Assembly (NCBI GenBank): GCA_945873755.1 | Contig: CAMCEM010000016.1 | Span: 1-33,896 of the forward strand | Length of the DNA: 33,896 nucleotides | Origin: Chitinophaga pinensis | GTDB lineage: Bacteria; Bacteroidota; Bacteroidia; UKL13-3 | Reading direction: 5' to 3' | Part shown: piece by piece, positions 26,869 through 33,896 of the stretch | Position numbering within the stretch: position 1 is the first letter of the stretch | Layout: each line of letters starts with the position of its first letter | Notes under the pieces: model-generated | The model's database searches: none | The model's input: only the letters and a program-made list of their open reading frames with translations | What the model was told of the DNA's origin: nothing | Translations under genes and position numbers: made by a program

Positions 26869-26872
26869 ACAC

Positions 26873-27331
26873 ATGCAAAATATACCAAAACATGATGGAT
26901 ATTTATTTGTCAAACTTGAAACAAGCCAAAAAGTTAATCGATTGGTTTTAAATTCAGTTACTGAATGTTGTTTTTTTCCTTTTAGTGAAATATTGTTTTT
27001 TCAAATAAATTTTATTTTAGCAATAGTTGTTTTTTGTATAGATAATAAGAAAATGTGGTTTCAATATTCTCATTCAGAAAAGAATGCTTTTTTGGAACTT
27101 CTTGATATAAATAAATTCAAATTAGTAAATAAGTCCTTTTATGTAAAAATTGAAGATTGTCAGTATATAATTGAAAATACATCTACCATATTTTTAAAAG
27201 GTGGATATAAAATAAATGATGTATTTAAAACTAAAAAAATAATGAAACAATTTCAAATACCTAAAATAAAATTAAAGAAATTTTACCCAAAAGAATTCAA
27301 TGAAAGATATAATATTAGTAGTGGAGGATGA
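26873..27331 (+). CDS. Stand-alone LytTR-like DNA-binding protein
   Basis: The 152-residue protein has no receiver domain. The central part (about residues 25-125) follows the LytTR pattern: a FSEILFFQ strand at the position of the usual ILYIE, then KFKLVNKSFYVKIEDC like the typical HRSYIVNL region, and IFLKGGYKINDVFKTKKI in place of the final beta strands. The match is weak in detail, so the family is inferred. A basic tail follows (KIKLKKFYPKEF). Start ATG 26873 is preferred over the in-frame TTG at 26852, which lies upstream of the TATCTTCG box. The gene lies 42 bases after the REC-kinase, and its last 32 bases overlap the next regulator. Confidence 0.6.
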   Translation: MQNIPKHDGYLFVKLETSQKVNRLVLNSVTECCFFPFSEILFFQINFILAIVVFCIDNKKMWFQYSHSEKNAFLELLDINKFKLVNKSFYVKIEDCQYIIENTSTIFLKGGYKINDVFKTKKIMKQFQIPKIKLKKFYPKEFNERYNISSGG

Positions 27332-28052
27332 TCCAATCATCAGATCTAATATATGCGACATGTTAGAATTGGAGGGATATAAAACTTTACAGGCAGCAAA
27401 TGGAGATGAAGCGCTTTTAATAATCAAATCAAAAAAAATCAATTTGATTATTTCGGATTGGATGATGCCAAAAATGGATGGAGTAAACTTGTTGACCAAC
27501 TTAAAAAAGTCTAAATTAACCAATTCAATTCCTTTTATAATTCTTACCGCAAAATCGATGAATGAAGACAAGATAACTGCATTGGAATTGGGGGCTGATG
27601 ATTTTTTAATAAAGCCTTTTTTAGCTAAAGAGTTGTTTTTAAGGTGCAAGAACAAACTTTTATTGCAAAAAAATAAACTAAGTAACGAATTAATAAGTGG
27701 CATTTCTTTAAATGAAATACAAACTAAAGACGACCTTTTTTTAAAGGAGCTGAAAAATTTTATTGCTTTGAATTACGCTTATGAAAATTTAAAACTTTCT
27801 CAAATTGCAGCGCATTTTATTATGGGAACCAGTAATTTGCAGAAATATGTAAAAAAATTAACGGGTAAAACAGTTTTTGAATTACTTTTTGAGCAACGAT
27901 TAATTAAGGCACATGAATTGGTATTACAAAAAAAACTATCAATTAGTGAAATAGCAAGTATTAACGGTTTTAAAAACAGCTATTATTTCACCAGAAAATA
28001 TAAAGCACATTTTGGAACTTTACCTTCAAAAACGCTTAAAAACTATGAATAA
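27300..28052 (+). CDS. Response regulator with AraC-type DNA-binding domain
   Basis: The 250-residue protein has an N-terminal receiver (about 1-120) with Asp53 in IISDWMMPKMDG, the threonine of ILTAKS and Lys105 in FLIKPF. The C-terminal AraC/XylS helix-turn-helix pair runs from about 155 to 248, with LKLSQIAAHFIMGTSNLQKYV and the signature ISEIASINGFKNSYYFTRKYKAHFG. It is probably the transcriptional output of the kinase at 22191. It begins inside the LytTR-like gene, overlapping by 32 bases, and its stop overlaps the next receiver gene by 8 bases, so the three are co-translated. Confidence 0.92.
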   Translation: MKDIILVVEDDPIIRSNICDMLELEGYKTLQAANGDEALLIIKSKKINLIISDWMMPKMDGVNLLTNLKKSKLTNSIPFIILTAKSMNEDKITALELGADDFLIKPFLAKELFLRCKNKLLLQKNKLSNELISGISLNEIQTKDDLFLKELKNFIALNYAYENLKLSQIAAHFIMGTSNLQKYVKKLTGKTVFELLFEQRLIKAHELVLQKKLSISEIASINGFKNSYYFTRKYKAHFGTLPSKTLKNYE

Positions 28053-28422
28053 AAGAATATTGGTTATTGACGATGAAATTGTAAACCTTGTATTGTTCAA
28101 AATTCTTTTAAAAGATTTTGACATTACATTAACAACGGCACTATCTGGTATGGAAGGCATAAATTATCATAGAGAAAATAAGTTTGATTTAATTTTAACC
28201 GATTACAATATGCCTCAGTTAAATGGGGTGCAAACTTTTGATATTTTAAGACAACACGATAAAAGCAAATACACTTATACGCCAATACTTTTATTTACTG
28301 CAGATTCAACCAAAAGCATTGCTGAATGGAAAGATTTTGGCTTTAATGATGTTCTGTTTAAGCCAATCAACAAAGACTTATTAGATACTTTAATTAAAAA
28401 GTATTTATTTCCCGAAGAATAG
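28045..28422 (+). CDS. Single-domain response regulator (CheY-like receiver)
   Basis: The 125-residue protein is a receiver with no output domain. It has the acidic pair in LVIDDE, Asp53 in LILTDYNMPQLNG, LFTADS and the lysine in VLFKPINKD. The ATG at 28045 overlaps the end of the AraC-type regulator by 8 bases; an upstream in-frame ATG at 28012 would add 11 non-receiver residues and is less likely. It is the last gene of the cluster. Single-domain receivers often relay phosphate between kinases or act by protein contact; which applies here is unknown. No terminator hairpin follows before the tandem repeats at 28441. Confidence 0.9.
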   Translation: MNKRILVIDDEIVNLVLFKILLKDFDITLTTALSGMEGINYHRENKFDLILTDYNMPQLNGVQTFDILRQHDKSKYTYTPILLFTADSTKSIAEWKDFGFNDVLFKPINKDLLDTLIKKYLFPEE

Positions 28423-28440
28423 GTGGTTTTTTACTAACAA

Positions 28441-28847
28441 CTGGCTTTTAATTCTCATCTCTCATTGCTCATTTCATACTTCATACTTCATACTTTTTGC
28501 TTCAGGCATCCAGCTGCTAGCTTCTGGCTTGTAATTCTCATTTCTCAGTGCTCATTTCATACTTCATACTTCATACTTTTTGCTTCAGGCATCAGGCTGC
28601 TAGCTACTGGCTTTTAATTCTCATCTCTCAGTGCTCATTCATACTTCATACTTCATACTTTTTGCTTCAGGCATCTGTCTGCTAACAATTGGCTTTTAAT
28701 TCTCATCTCTCAGTGCTCATTTCATATTTCATACTTCATACTTTTTGCTTCAGGCATCCGGCTGCTAACAACTGGCTTTTAATTCTCATCTCTCAGTGCT
28801 CATTTCATACTTCATACTTCATACTTTTTGCTTCAGGCATCAGGCTC
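28441..28847. repeat. Five tandem 83-bp repeats
   Basis: Units start at 28441, 28524, 28607, 28689 and 28772, with lengths 83, 83, 82, 83 and a partial last unit. Each reads from ctggcttttaattctcat, through a nested triplet of the 8-base unit tcatactt, to gcttcaggcatc and a variable gctgctaac/gctagct end. Units differ by only a few bases. The array fills most of the 28423-28907 gap between the signalling cluster and the AAA ATPase. No gene is supported in it. Confidence 0.92.
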
Positions 28848-28907
28848 TTATTTTCAAGTGAGCATATTATCAAAGCTCAGACTGATTTTCTTTTATTTTA
28901 ACTTGTA

Positions 28908-30095
28908 TCAATATAAAAACCCGAAAAGCCATAAGGGAATGCAGTTTTGAAACCCAATTTCAATGCCATCATTTACAATAAAAGCATTTTCTACCTGCGC
29001 AATTTGTTTTTTATTTTTATTTTTTCCACCGATTTCAAATAAGTAGATATTATCCACCAAAACATCCCCTTTTTCGGGCAATGACAGCAAATGATTATGC
29101 GCTAAATTTTGCATAAAAAACGTTTCTCTCACTATACCAATTTCGACATGGTCATTACTGATTGCAAACATCAAATTGGTATTATGTAACCAAATTTTAT
29201 CGGGTTTATTCAAAAGACTAATGCTGCGTGTTTGTTTGTAAATTGCTCGAATTAATGCCGCTTTATTTAATAATTGCAACGCGCGAACAAGTGCATTTCT
29301 ATTCAACTGAATAGTGTCACTTATCTTTTGAATATTGGGCGTAAAAGGAACATTTGAAGCGATAACAAACAATAAACGTTTCAATTTTGCCAAGGTATGG
29401 AAATCTAAATTTTCGGTAGACTGGAGGTCAACTTCTAAAATAAGATTGACTGTATTCCGTAGTTTTTGATAATATTCCTCCTCATTGTTCTCAAAATATG
29501 GATAATTGCCAATTTTTAAATACTTAGAAAAGTGTTTCAAAGGGGTAAATTGCTCCAAAAACTGTTGGCTGATTGATGCATGGTTTTTTAAAATTTCTTG
29601 AAGGTTTAAAATGGGTAATTCAATTTTTTCATACAACAACAAATATTCCCTAAAGGATAGTTCCGCTAAATGGTAGGTTACCGCTCTTCTGCTCAAATCG
29701 GACTCTCCTTTATAAATGTCCAATATAGAAGAAGATGTAAAAATGACTTTTAAACTGAGGAAATCGTCATAAATTAATTTAAGTTCTCGCGACCAATTCG
29801 GGTATTTGTGAACTTCATCGATTAACAGTAGCTTACCTCCAATTTTGACGAATTTTTCAGCAAGACCGTATAAGGAGTTTTCAGAAAAAAATAAATCATC
29901 TAAAGCAAAATAAAGCACCTCATCATATTTGTAATCTTTAGCGAGTTGAAGCAACAGGGTAGTTTTCCCAGTTCCACGGGCTCCCTTAATTGCTATTAAT
30001 CGGTTAGTTCTATTGATTTCAGCATATAAATAGCGCTTAAATACTACGGAAACATTGTTTATTTTCTTAGCGGACTTTTCTGCTATTTTTTCCAT
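28908..30095 (-). CDS. AAA ATPase of the AAA_14/DUF4143 type
   Basis: The 395-residue protein starts with an AAA_14-type P-loop domain: Walker A IKGARGTGKTTLL at about residue 38, Walker B KLLLIDEVHKY at about 92, and the sensor region VIFTSSSILDIYKG. The Walker A lysine and Walker B aspartate-glutamate are intact. A middle helical region and a winged-helix-like segment (ISDTIQLNRNALVRALQLL) lead to a C-terminal DUF4143 domain (KIWLHNTNLMFAI, DNIYLFEIGGKNKNKKQI). Such proteins are common solo genes in Bacteroidota and their role is poorly known. A complete promoter lies upstream (30113-30140). No terminator was seen; the tandem repeats lie directly downstream. Confidence 0.88.
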   Translation of the reverse strand: MEKIAEKSAKKINNVSVVFKRYLYAEINRTNRLIAIKGARGTGKTTLLLQLAKDYKYDEVLYFALDDLFFSENSLYGLAEKFVKIGGKLLLIDEVHKYPNWSRELKLIYDDFLSLKVIFTSSSILDIYKGESDLSRRAVTYHLAELSFREYLLLYEKIELPILNLQEILKNHASISQQFLEQFTPLKHFSKYLKIGNYPYFENNEEEYYQKLRNTVNLILEVDLQSTENLDFHTLAKLKRLLFVIASNVPFTPNIQKISDTIQLNRNALVRALQLLNKAALIRAIYKQTRSISLLNKPDKIWLHNTNLMFAISNDHVEIGIVRETFFMQNLAHNHLLSLPEKGDVLVDNIYLFEIGGKNKNKKQIAQVENAFIVNDGIEIGFQNCIPLWLFGFLY

Positions 30096-30112
30096 TTTGA
30101 TTTTTTAAAAAG

Positions 30113-30140
30113 CAAAAATATAAAAATATTGCTATATCAA
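30113..30140 (-). promoter_or_regulatory. Bacteroidota-type promoter (TTG-N17-TATTTTTG) for the AAA ATPase
   Basis: On the minus strand a TTG (30138-30140) lies 17 bases before TATTTTTG (30113-30120), which is followed by C. Both the elements and the spacing fit the known TTG-N17-23-TAnnTTTG consensus. The box ends 18 bases before the ATG at 30095. Confidence 0.7.
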
Positions 30141-30173
30141 AAAGCAAAATAAGCACTTTTCTGAACACTTTTA

Positions 30174-30218
30174 GTTCCTTAGGAACGATACTTTTGTAAC
30201 AAAGGGTTTTAATCCTTT
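30174..30218. repeat. Small palindromic element between the AAA ATPase and dehydrogenase genes
   Basis: gttcct-t-aggaac (30174-30186) and aaagg-gttttaat-ccttt (30201-30218) form two adjacent hairpins. The layout resembles the REP-like cluster at 4640-4870. The rest of the 30096-30401 gap holds the ATPase promoter, a terminator and nothing else recognised. Confidence 0.5.
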
Positions 30219-30310
30219 GAAAAAACAAACAGGCCTTTATCCCCGAAAACCCCAAATAAATGCGCAAAGCTTTGACTTGGAATAGCAATAACAACAATTT
30301 TGATAATTAT

Positions 30311-30347
30311 AAATAAAAAAGGCTAAAAGTGAAAACTTTTAGCCTTT
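30311..30347 (-). terminator. Rho-independent terminator after the acyl-CoA dehydrogenase gene
   Basis: Arms aaaggctaaaagt (30318-30330) and acttttagccttt (30335-30347) form a 13-bp stem with a GAAA/TTTC tetraloop. On the minus strand a TTTTTTATTT run follows. It starts 55 bases after the stop codon. Confidence 0.9.
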
Positions 30348-30401
30348 ATAAACTTTTATTTATGTATTTATTTCAATGAATTGGTGTTTTCTTACAGACA
30401 C

Positions 30402-31619
30402 TTACACAAAAGCGTTCTCGCCTGTAATATCTAATCCAGTTATCAATAAATGAATATCGTGTGTTCCTTCATAAGTAACTACCGATTCTAAATTCATCAT
30501 GTGGCGCATAATTGGATATTCGCCTGTAATGCCCATTCCACCTAACATTTGGCGTGCGTTGCGTGCTACATTCAATGCCAAGTCAACATTATTACGTTTT
30601 GCCATACTTATTTGTGCTGGAGTAGCGCGGCCTTCGTTCATTAGCACACCTAATCGCCAAGTTAACAGTTGTGCTTTGGTAATTTCAGTTATCATTTCGG
30701 CTAATTTCTTTTGTTGTAATTGGAAACCAGCAATTGGTTTTCCAAACTGAATACGCTCTTTGCTATAACGCAATGCGGTATCGTAACAATCCATGGCAGC
30801 GCCTAAAGCACCCCAACTAATTCCGTATCGAGCACTGTTTAAGCAAGTCAATGGACCTTTTAAACCTTCCACTCCGGGTAAAATATTTTCAATAGGAACC
30901 AACACATCGTTAAACACTAACTCGCCTGTTGCGCTAGCACGTAAGCTCCATTTGTTATGCGTTTCAGGAGTGGTAAAACCTTCCATGCCACGTTCTACAA
31001 TAATTCCTTTTATTTTTCCTAATTCATTTTTAGCCCAAACCACAGCAACATCGGCATAAGGGGAGTTTGAAATCCACATTTTAGCACCATTTAAAATAAC
31101 GTTTTTGCCATCTCCAGCAGGTTTAAAATTAGTAGTCATTCCACCTGGATCAGAACCATGGTTAGGCTCCGTTAATCCAAAACAACCGAGCATATCGCCT
31201 TTGGCCAATTGGGGTAAATATTTGTGTTTTTGCTCTTCGCTACCAAATTTATAAATTGGATACATAACCAAACTACCTTGAACTGATGCAGTAGAACGAA
31301 CACCCGAATCGCAACGCTCTAACTCCTGCATCATTATACCGTAGGTAATATAATCCATACCGCCACAACCATATTCTACTGGTAATTGCGGAGCGTAGCA
31401 ACCTAAGTCGCCCAACTGTTTTACCATAAAACGAGGGAAAACTGCTTTTTGAGCCACATCTTCAATAATGGGCGAAAGCTCTTTTTTAACATAATCGCGC
31501 ACTGTGCTTCTAATTAGTTTATGTTCTTCACTCAATAATTCATCCAATAAATAATAATCTGGATGGTTGTAAACATCTTGCTTGTTGGCTTTTGTAAATT
31601 CTTGCGAGTTTGTTGTCAT
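30402..31619 (-). CDS. gcdH: Acyl-CoA dehydrogenase, glutaryl-CoA dehydrogenase type
   Basis: The FAD enzyme has 405 residues, the usual family length. It contains CFGLTEPNHGSDPGGM, MWISNSPYADV, the late ARYGISWGALG with the substrate-binding arginine, ERIQFGKPI, MLGGMGITGEYPIMRH and the catalytic glutamate in VVTYEGTHDIHLL. LTEPNHGSDP together with SARYGI and YEGTHDIH are features of glutaryl-CoA dehydrogenase, which converts glutaryl-CoA to crotonyl-CoA in lysine and tryptophan breakdown. A different short-chain acyl-CoA dehydrogenase activity is not excluded. A promoter (31676-31708) and a terminator (30311-30347) flank it, so it is transcribed alone. A broken piece of a related gene lies at 21943. 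Confidence 0.85.
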   Translation of the reverse strand: MTTNSQEFTKANKQDVYNHPDYYLLDELLSEEHKLIRSTVRDYVKKELSPIIEDVAQKAVFPRFMVKQLGDLGCYAPQLPVEYGCGGMDYITYGIMMQELERCDSGVRSTASVQGSLVMYPIYKFGSEEQKHKYLPQLAKGDMLGCFGLTEPNHGSDPGGMTTNFKPAGDGKNVILNGAKMWISNSPYADVAVVWAKNELGKIKGIIVERGMEGFTTPETHNKWSLRASATGELVFNDVLVPIENILPGVEGLKGPLTCLNSARYGISWGALGAAMDCYDTALRYSKERIQFGKPIAGFQLQQKKLAEMITEITKAQLLTWRLGVLMNEGRATPAQISMAKRNNVDLALNVARNARQMLGGMGITGEYPIMRHMMNLESVVTYEGTHDIHLLITGLDITGENAFV

Positions 31620-31675
31620 GTTATTTATAATTTAACCGATGGCTTTTTTTATTGCCTTAGTTTTTTATTGTGGTG

Positions 31676-31708
31676 CGAAAATAGTTTTTTTGTTTATTAT
31701 AATTACAA
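31676..31708 (-). promoter_or_regulatory. Bacteroidota-type promoter (TTG-N22-TATTTTCG) for the acyl-CoA dehydrogenase gene
   Basis: The minus strand has TTG at 31706-31708, a 22-base spacer and TATTTTCG at 31676-31683, a one-base variant of TAnnTTTG. The box lies 57 bases before the ATG at 31619, and the -33 element comes within 4 bases of the divergent folB start. Confidence 0.55.
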
Positions 31709-31711
31709 CAC

Positions 31712-32065
31712 ATGAAAGTTCAAACTTGTTTAGAAAACCTCGAATTTTTTGCTTATCACGGAATGTACGATTTTGAAAAGGTAAATGGAGGCAAATTTAA
31801 AGTAGATGTTTTTCTAACTGAAAATGTGTTAGATAGCAAAACCTTTGAAAGCATTAGCGATGTGTTGGATTACGAAAAAGTGTATTCAATTGTAAAAACC
31901 GAAATGGAAAAGCCACGAGATTTTATAGAAACAGTTGCACAAAGCATTATAAATCAATTGAAAAATGACTACAATCATTTAGAAAACATCAGTGTTAAAA
32001 TAACAAAATACAACCCAGCAGGAAAGTTTGATGGCGGAAATGCGAGTGTGGTTTTGAGTGTGTAG
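31712..32065 (+). CDS. folB: Dihydroneopterin aldolase
   Basis: FolB cleaves 7,8-dihydroneopterin to 6-hydroxymethyl-7,8-dihydropterin and glycolaldehyde in folate synthesis. The 117 residues are the usual length. Family features are LENLEFFAYHGMYDFEK with the active-site tyrosine, FKVDVFL, the substrate-binding SDVLDYEKVYSIVKTEM, FIETVAQSIINQL with the conserved glutamate, and VKITKYNPAG near the C-terminus, which holds the catalytic lysine. The ATG at 31712 is the only reasonable start. It is divergent from the dehydrogenase gene across a 92-base gap. Bases 32066-32197 after it hold nothing recognised. Confidence 0.9.
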   Translation: MKVQTCLENLEFFAYHGMYDFEKVNGGKFKVDVFLTENVLDSKTFESISDVLDYEKVYSIVKTEMEKPRDFIETVAQSIINQLKNDYNHLENISVKITKYNPAGKFDGGNASVVLSV

Positions 32066-32197
32066 GGGAATTATTTTTGGATGATAATCCCGATAAATCG
32101 GAAGTTAGGGTGTTAAATCTACAAACTTTTTTCACTTAACCTAACAAGTAACTCATAATTTGCTTGATTAACAATTTCTTAAACGAAATCCCATTTA

Positions 32198-32965
32198 TCA
32201 TTTAACCACAAATGAAAATGATTGAACTTGTCTTTCATCTGGTGAAATTTTATATATCCATTCTGTTATAGATTCAATGGTTTGGTTACCTGTGAATGGT
32301 ATATTTTTTTTAGTAAAAACAAACACCAAAGTATTACTCTCCGCATCATCAAGTGTATATGCTAAACCCTTCTTTATAGGGAATTTTATTTGCTGCTCTT
32401 TTACTAATAAGTTAGTTTTTTCATATTCGTTAGGATAAAGCAATCCTGCATAATTATTGGCAATTTGAAAAATTTTTAAATAACCATCCATGTGAGGTAT
32501 GCATTCAAATTTTAAATCATTGCCTTTATTGTAAACCTTATCAATTCCTTCAATTTGTATGTTAAATGAAGGATCAGGTTTAGTTTTATACTTAATTACT
32601 TCAGCATTTATAACCGCTTCGTAATAGGTTTGGTTAAATTCATTCTTTTGTTCAATGATTGTATCTACTTTATAGCTTGTAATAGCCCCACTTAATTCAA
32701 CTGTAGCAATATTATTAAATAGCTGTTCAACCTTTTGATTGCCTTCTGTAGTAATTAACACTTTACTTGAACTCACTGTTTCGCCCACACCAGCTACTCT
32801 TAATGCTTCTGTTTTAGCTTCAATTATGGCTAAATCTTTGGCTTGTTTTGGACTAATATCATTAGATAAAAAATACTTTCCTTTTACTCCATTAACTTTA
32901 ATAGTTTCTTGTGCAAAAACTATAACAGGTAAACAACAAATAAATACAATAATTTCTTTTCTCAT
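32198..32965 (-). CDS. Exported DUF4384-domain protein paired with the caspase
   Basis: The 255-residue protein starts with a signal peptide (MRKEIIVFICCLPVIVFAQ). An alpha/beta region follows (about 25-130: AKDLAIIEAKTEALRVAGVGE), resembling the conserved domain found before DUF4384 in other Bacteroidota proteins. The C-terminal half (about 135-235) has the DUF4384 pattern of polar strands ending in PHMDGYLKIFQIANNYAGLLYPN. Its ATG shares one base with the caspase stop (TAATG at 32963-32967), so the two are translationally coupled. DUF4384 often occurs fused to or next to caspase-like proteins. The molecular role is unknown. Confidence 0.75.
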   Translation of the reverse strand: MRKEIIVFICCLPVIVFAQETIKVNGVKGKYFLSNDISPKQAKDLAIIEAKTEALRVAGVGETVSSSKVLITTEGNQKVEQLFNNIATVELSGAITSYKVDTIIEQKNEFNQTYYEAVINAEVIKYKTKPDPSFNIQIEGIDKVYNKGNDLKFECIPHMDGYLKIFQIANNYAGLLYPNEYEKTNLLVKEQQIKFPIKKGLAYTLDDAESNTLVFVFTKKNIPFTGNQTIESITEWIYKISPDERQVQSFSFVVK

Positions 32966-33896
32966 TACCTATCAAATTTAATAAACATTTGATTATTTCT
33001 ATCACCCTCTAATGTTGGGTTTTGTTGTGCATTGTGAATACTTCTGGCATAATATGGAACTCCTTCATTATTATCAGCCAAGTAATCATATATTTCTTGA
33101 TAAGTTAATTGTCCATCTTTGTTCTTATCGCTACGTGCTTTATCTTGTATGGCTTTTAAGAAGAAATAAGTAAACATACCATGGCCTTTTTCATTATACC
33201 AACTGCTTACCTCTGTTCCACTTGATGAACTAAATACCGATATATTTGATACCTTAGCCACAGGATCTTTCATCTTTATACCTATTGGACTTATATTTTT
33301 AAATATGTCAGCTCCACTAAAGCATGCATCAGTTACTACTGTTATACTTTTGGCTTTTATTTGAGAAAGGTTATCGTAAAACACATCTAATTGATAGCCT
33401 CCATTTTCTACATAATTAGGGTCGCAACCTATTGGTACAAAGTACCCTTTTCCATCATTAATTCCTGGTGCACCATGTCCTACATAATAAATAAATACAT
33501 CTGAAATACCTTGTTTTACTATATTTGATAACCTACCTCTGGCATTACCCTTGGTTCCAAATATGGTATTGAACTCATCTAATCCTATATTTTCGTAGTA
33601 CAATATGTTTCCTTCTTTGTACCCTAATGTTTTTATTAAATATTCTTTCATTAATCTCGCATCGTTTAATGCAAAATCAACTTTAGCTGTTTTGGTATAA
33701 TTACTATTGCCTATTATTACTGCTATGCCATTGTTATTAATCATGGAAGTAGTTGGAATATTTAAATCTATGTCTGATTTGCCAATTGTTAATTGTTTTT
33801 GTTCCCCACTATTAGCAGCTTTATTTAGGTTAGCAATAGGTTCTAACTCTACTTTACTAAAATTGTATTGAATATTTAAATTGTTAAATTTTACTT
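32965..33896 (-). CDS. Caspase-like (peptidase C14) protein, 5' end outside the window
   Basis: The minus-strand frame is open to the right edge, with no stop in the 50 codons before the first ATG (33744), so the true start lies beyond the window. The visible 309 residues begin with a low-complexity linker (KVELEPIANLNKAANSGE) that runs into IPTTSMINNNGIAVIIGNSNY, the typical opening of the C14 domain in Bacteroidota. The catalytic histidine is in FIYYVGHGAPG and the cysteine in VVTDACFSGAD. GMFTYFFLKAIQD, with an EF-hand-like DKNKDGQLTYQEIYDYL insert, and the final SIHNAQQNPTLEGD complete the fold. The missing N-terminus could hold a signal peptide or repeats. Confidence 0.9.
   Translation of the reverse strand, partial: VKFNNLNIQYNFSKVELEPIANLNKAANSGEQKQLTIGKSDIDLNIPTTSMINNNGIAVIIGNSNYTKTAKVDFALNDARLMKEYLIKTLGYKEGNILYYENIGLDEFNTIFGTKGNARGRLSNIVKQGISDVFIYYVGHGAPGINDGKGYFVPIGCDPNYVENGGYQLDVFYDNLSQIKAKSITVVTDACFSGADIFKNISPIGIKMKDPVAKVSNISVFSSSSGTEVSSWYNEKGHGMFTYFFLKAIQDKARSDKNKDGQLTYQEIYDYLADNNEGVPYYARSIHNAQQNPTLEGDRNNQMFIKFDR

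Noticed and set aside
28441..28847. CRISPR array
   Set aside because: Units are contiguous 83-bp tandem repeats without unique spacers, and no cas genes are near.
28689..28901. 70-codon plus-strand frame
   Set aside because: It consists of the 83-bp tandem repeat units read in frame, with no independent support.
30067..30297. 76-codon minus-strand frame upstream of the AAA ATPase
   Set aside because: It covers the ATPase promoter and palindromic elements and overlaps the ATPase start; low-complexity translation.

Overview
The window is AT-rich DNA, about one third G+C by eye, from a member of the Bacteroidota. The evidence is a set of typical families (a DUF2723/GT117 membrane protein, S41 and M28 secreted peptidases, a caspase plus DUF4384 pair, a BatA-like VWA membrane protein), the lack of Shine-Dalgarno sequences, and several TAnnTTTG-type -7 promoter boxes close to start codons. 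I cannot place it below phylum with confidence.

Layout. 1-2545 is the 3' part of a GT117-type membrane protein that enters from the left edge. Next come a small membrane protein, glycyl-tRNA synthetase on the minus strand, a 600-bp intergenic block of palindromic repeats, and recJ. From 6763 to 12522 the minus strand carries a beta-barrel-like outer-membrane protein, a probable operon of S41 peptidase, TauE/SafE permease and M28 peptidase, and a VapBC-type toxin-antitoxin pair. The plus strand from 12649 to 19419 holds fabG, a VWA membrane protein, a DUF1826-like protein, pgk and fumC, with palindromic elements in the gaps.

The unusual part starts at 19476. A roughly 700-bp module is present twice in direct orientation. 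Each copy has a long imperfect hairpin, a nearly identical 83-residue single-TM protein, and a 45-codon hydrophobic ORF that is intact only in copy 1. Between the copies lies a decayed minus-strand gene with stops and a frameshift. Directly after copy 2 is a broken fragment matching the 3' end of the acyl-CoA dehydrogenase gene found intact at 30402-31619. Then comes a five-gene signalling cluster (22191-28422): a 1192-residue REC/PAS/GAF histidine kinase, a REC-kinase with a degenerate G1 box, a stand-alone LytTR-like protein, a REC-AraC regulator and a single-domain REC. The joints overlap or couple, so phosphorelay from a multi-sensor kinase to two DNA-binding outputs is likely.

The right end has an array of five 83-bp tandem repeats, a DUF4143-type AAA ATPase, a glutaryl-CoA-type acyl-CoA dehydrogenase, folB, and a caspase/DUF4384 pair whose caspase gene runs off the right edge. 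No rRNA, tRNA, CRISPR array or intact transposase was seen.
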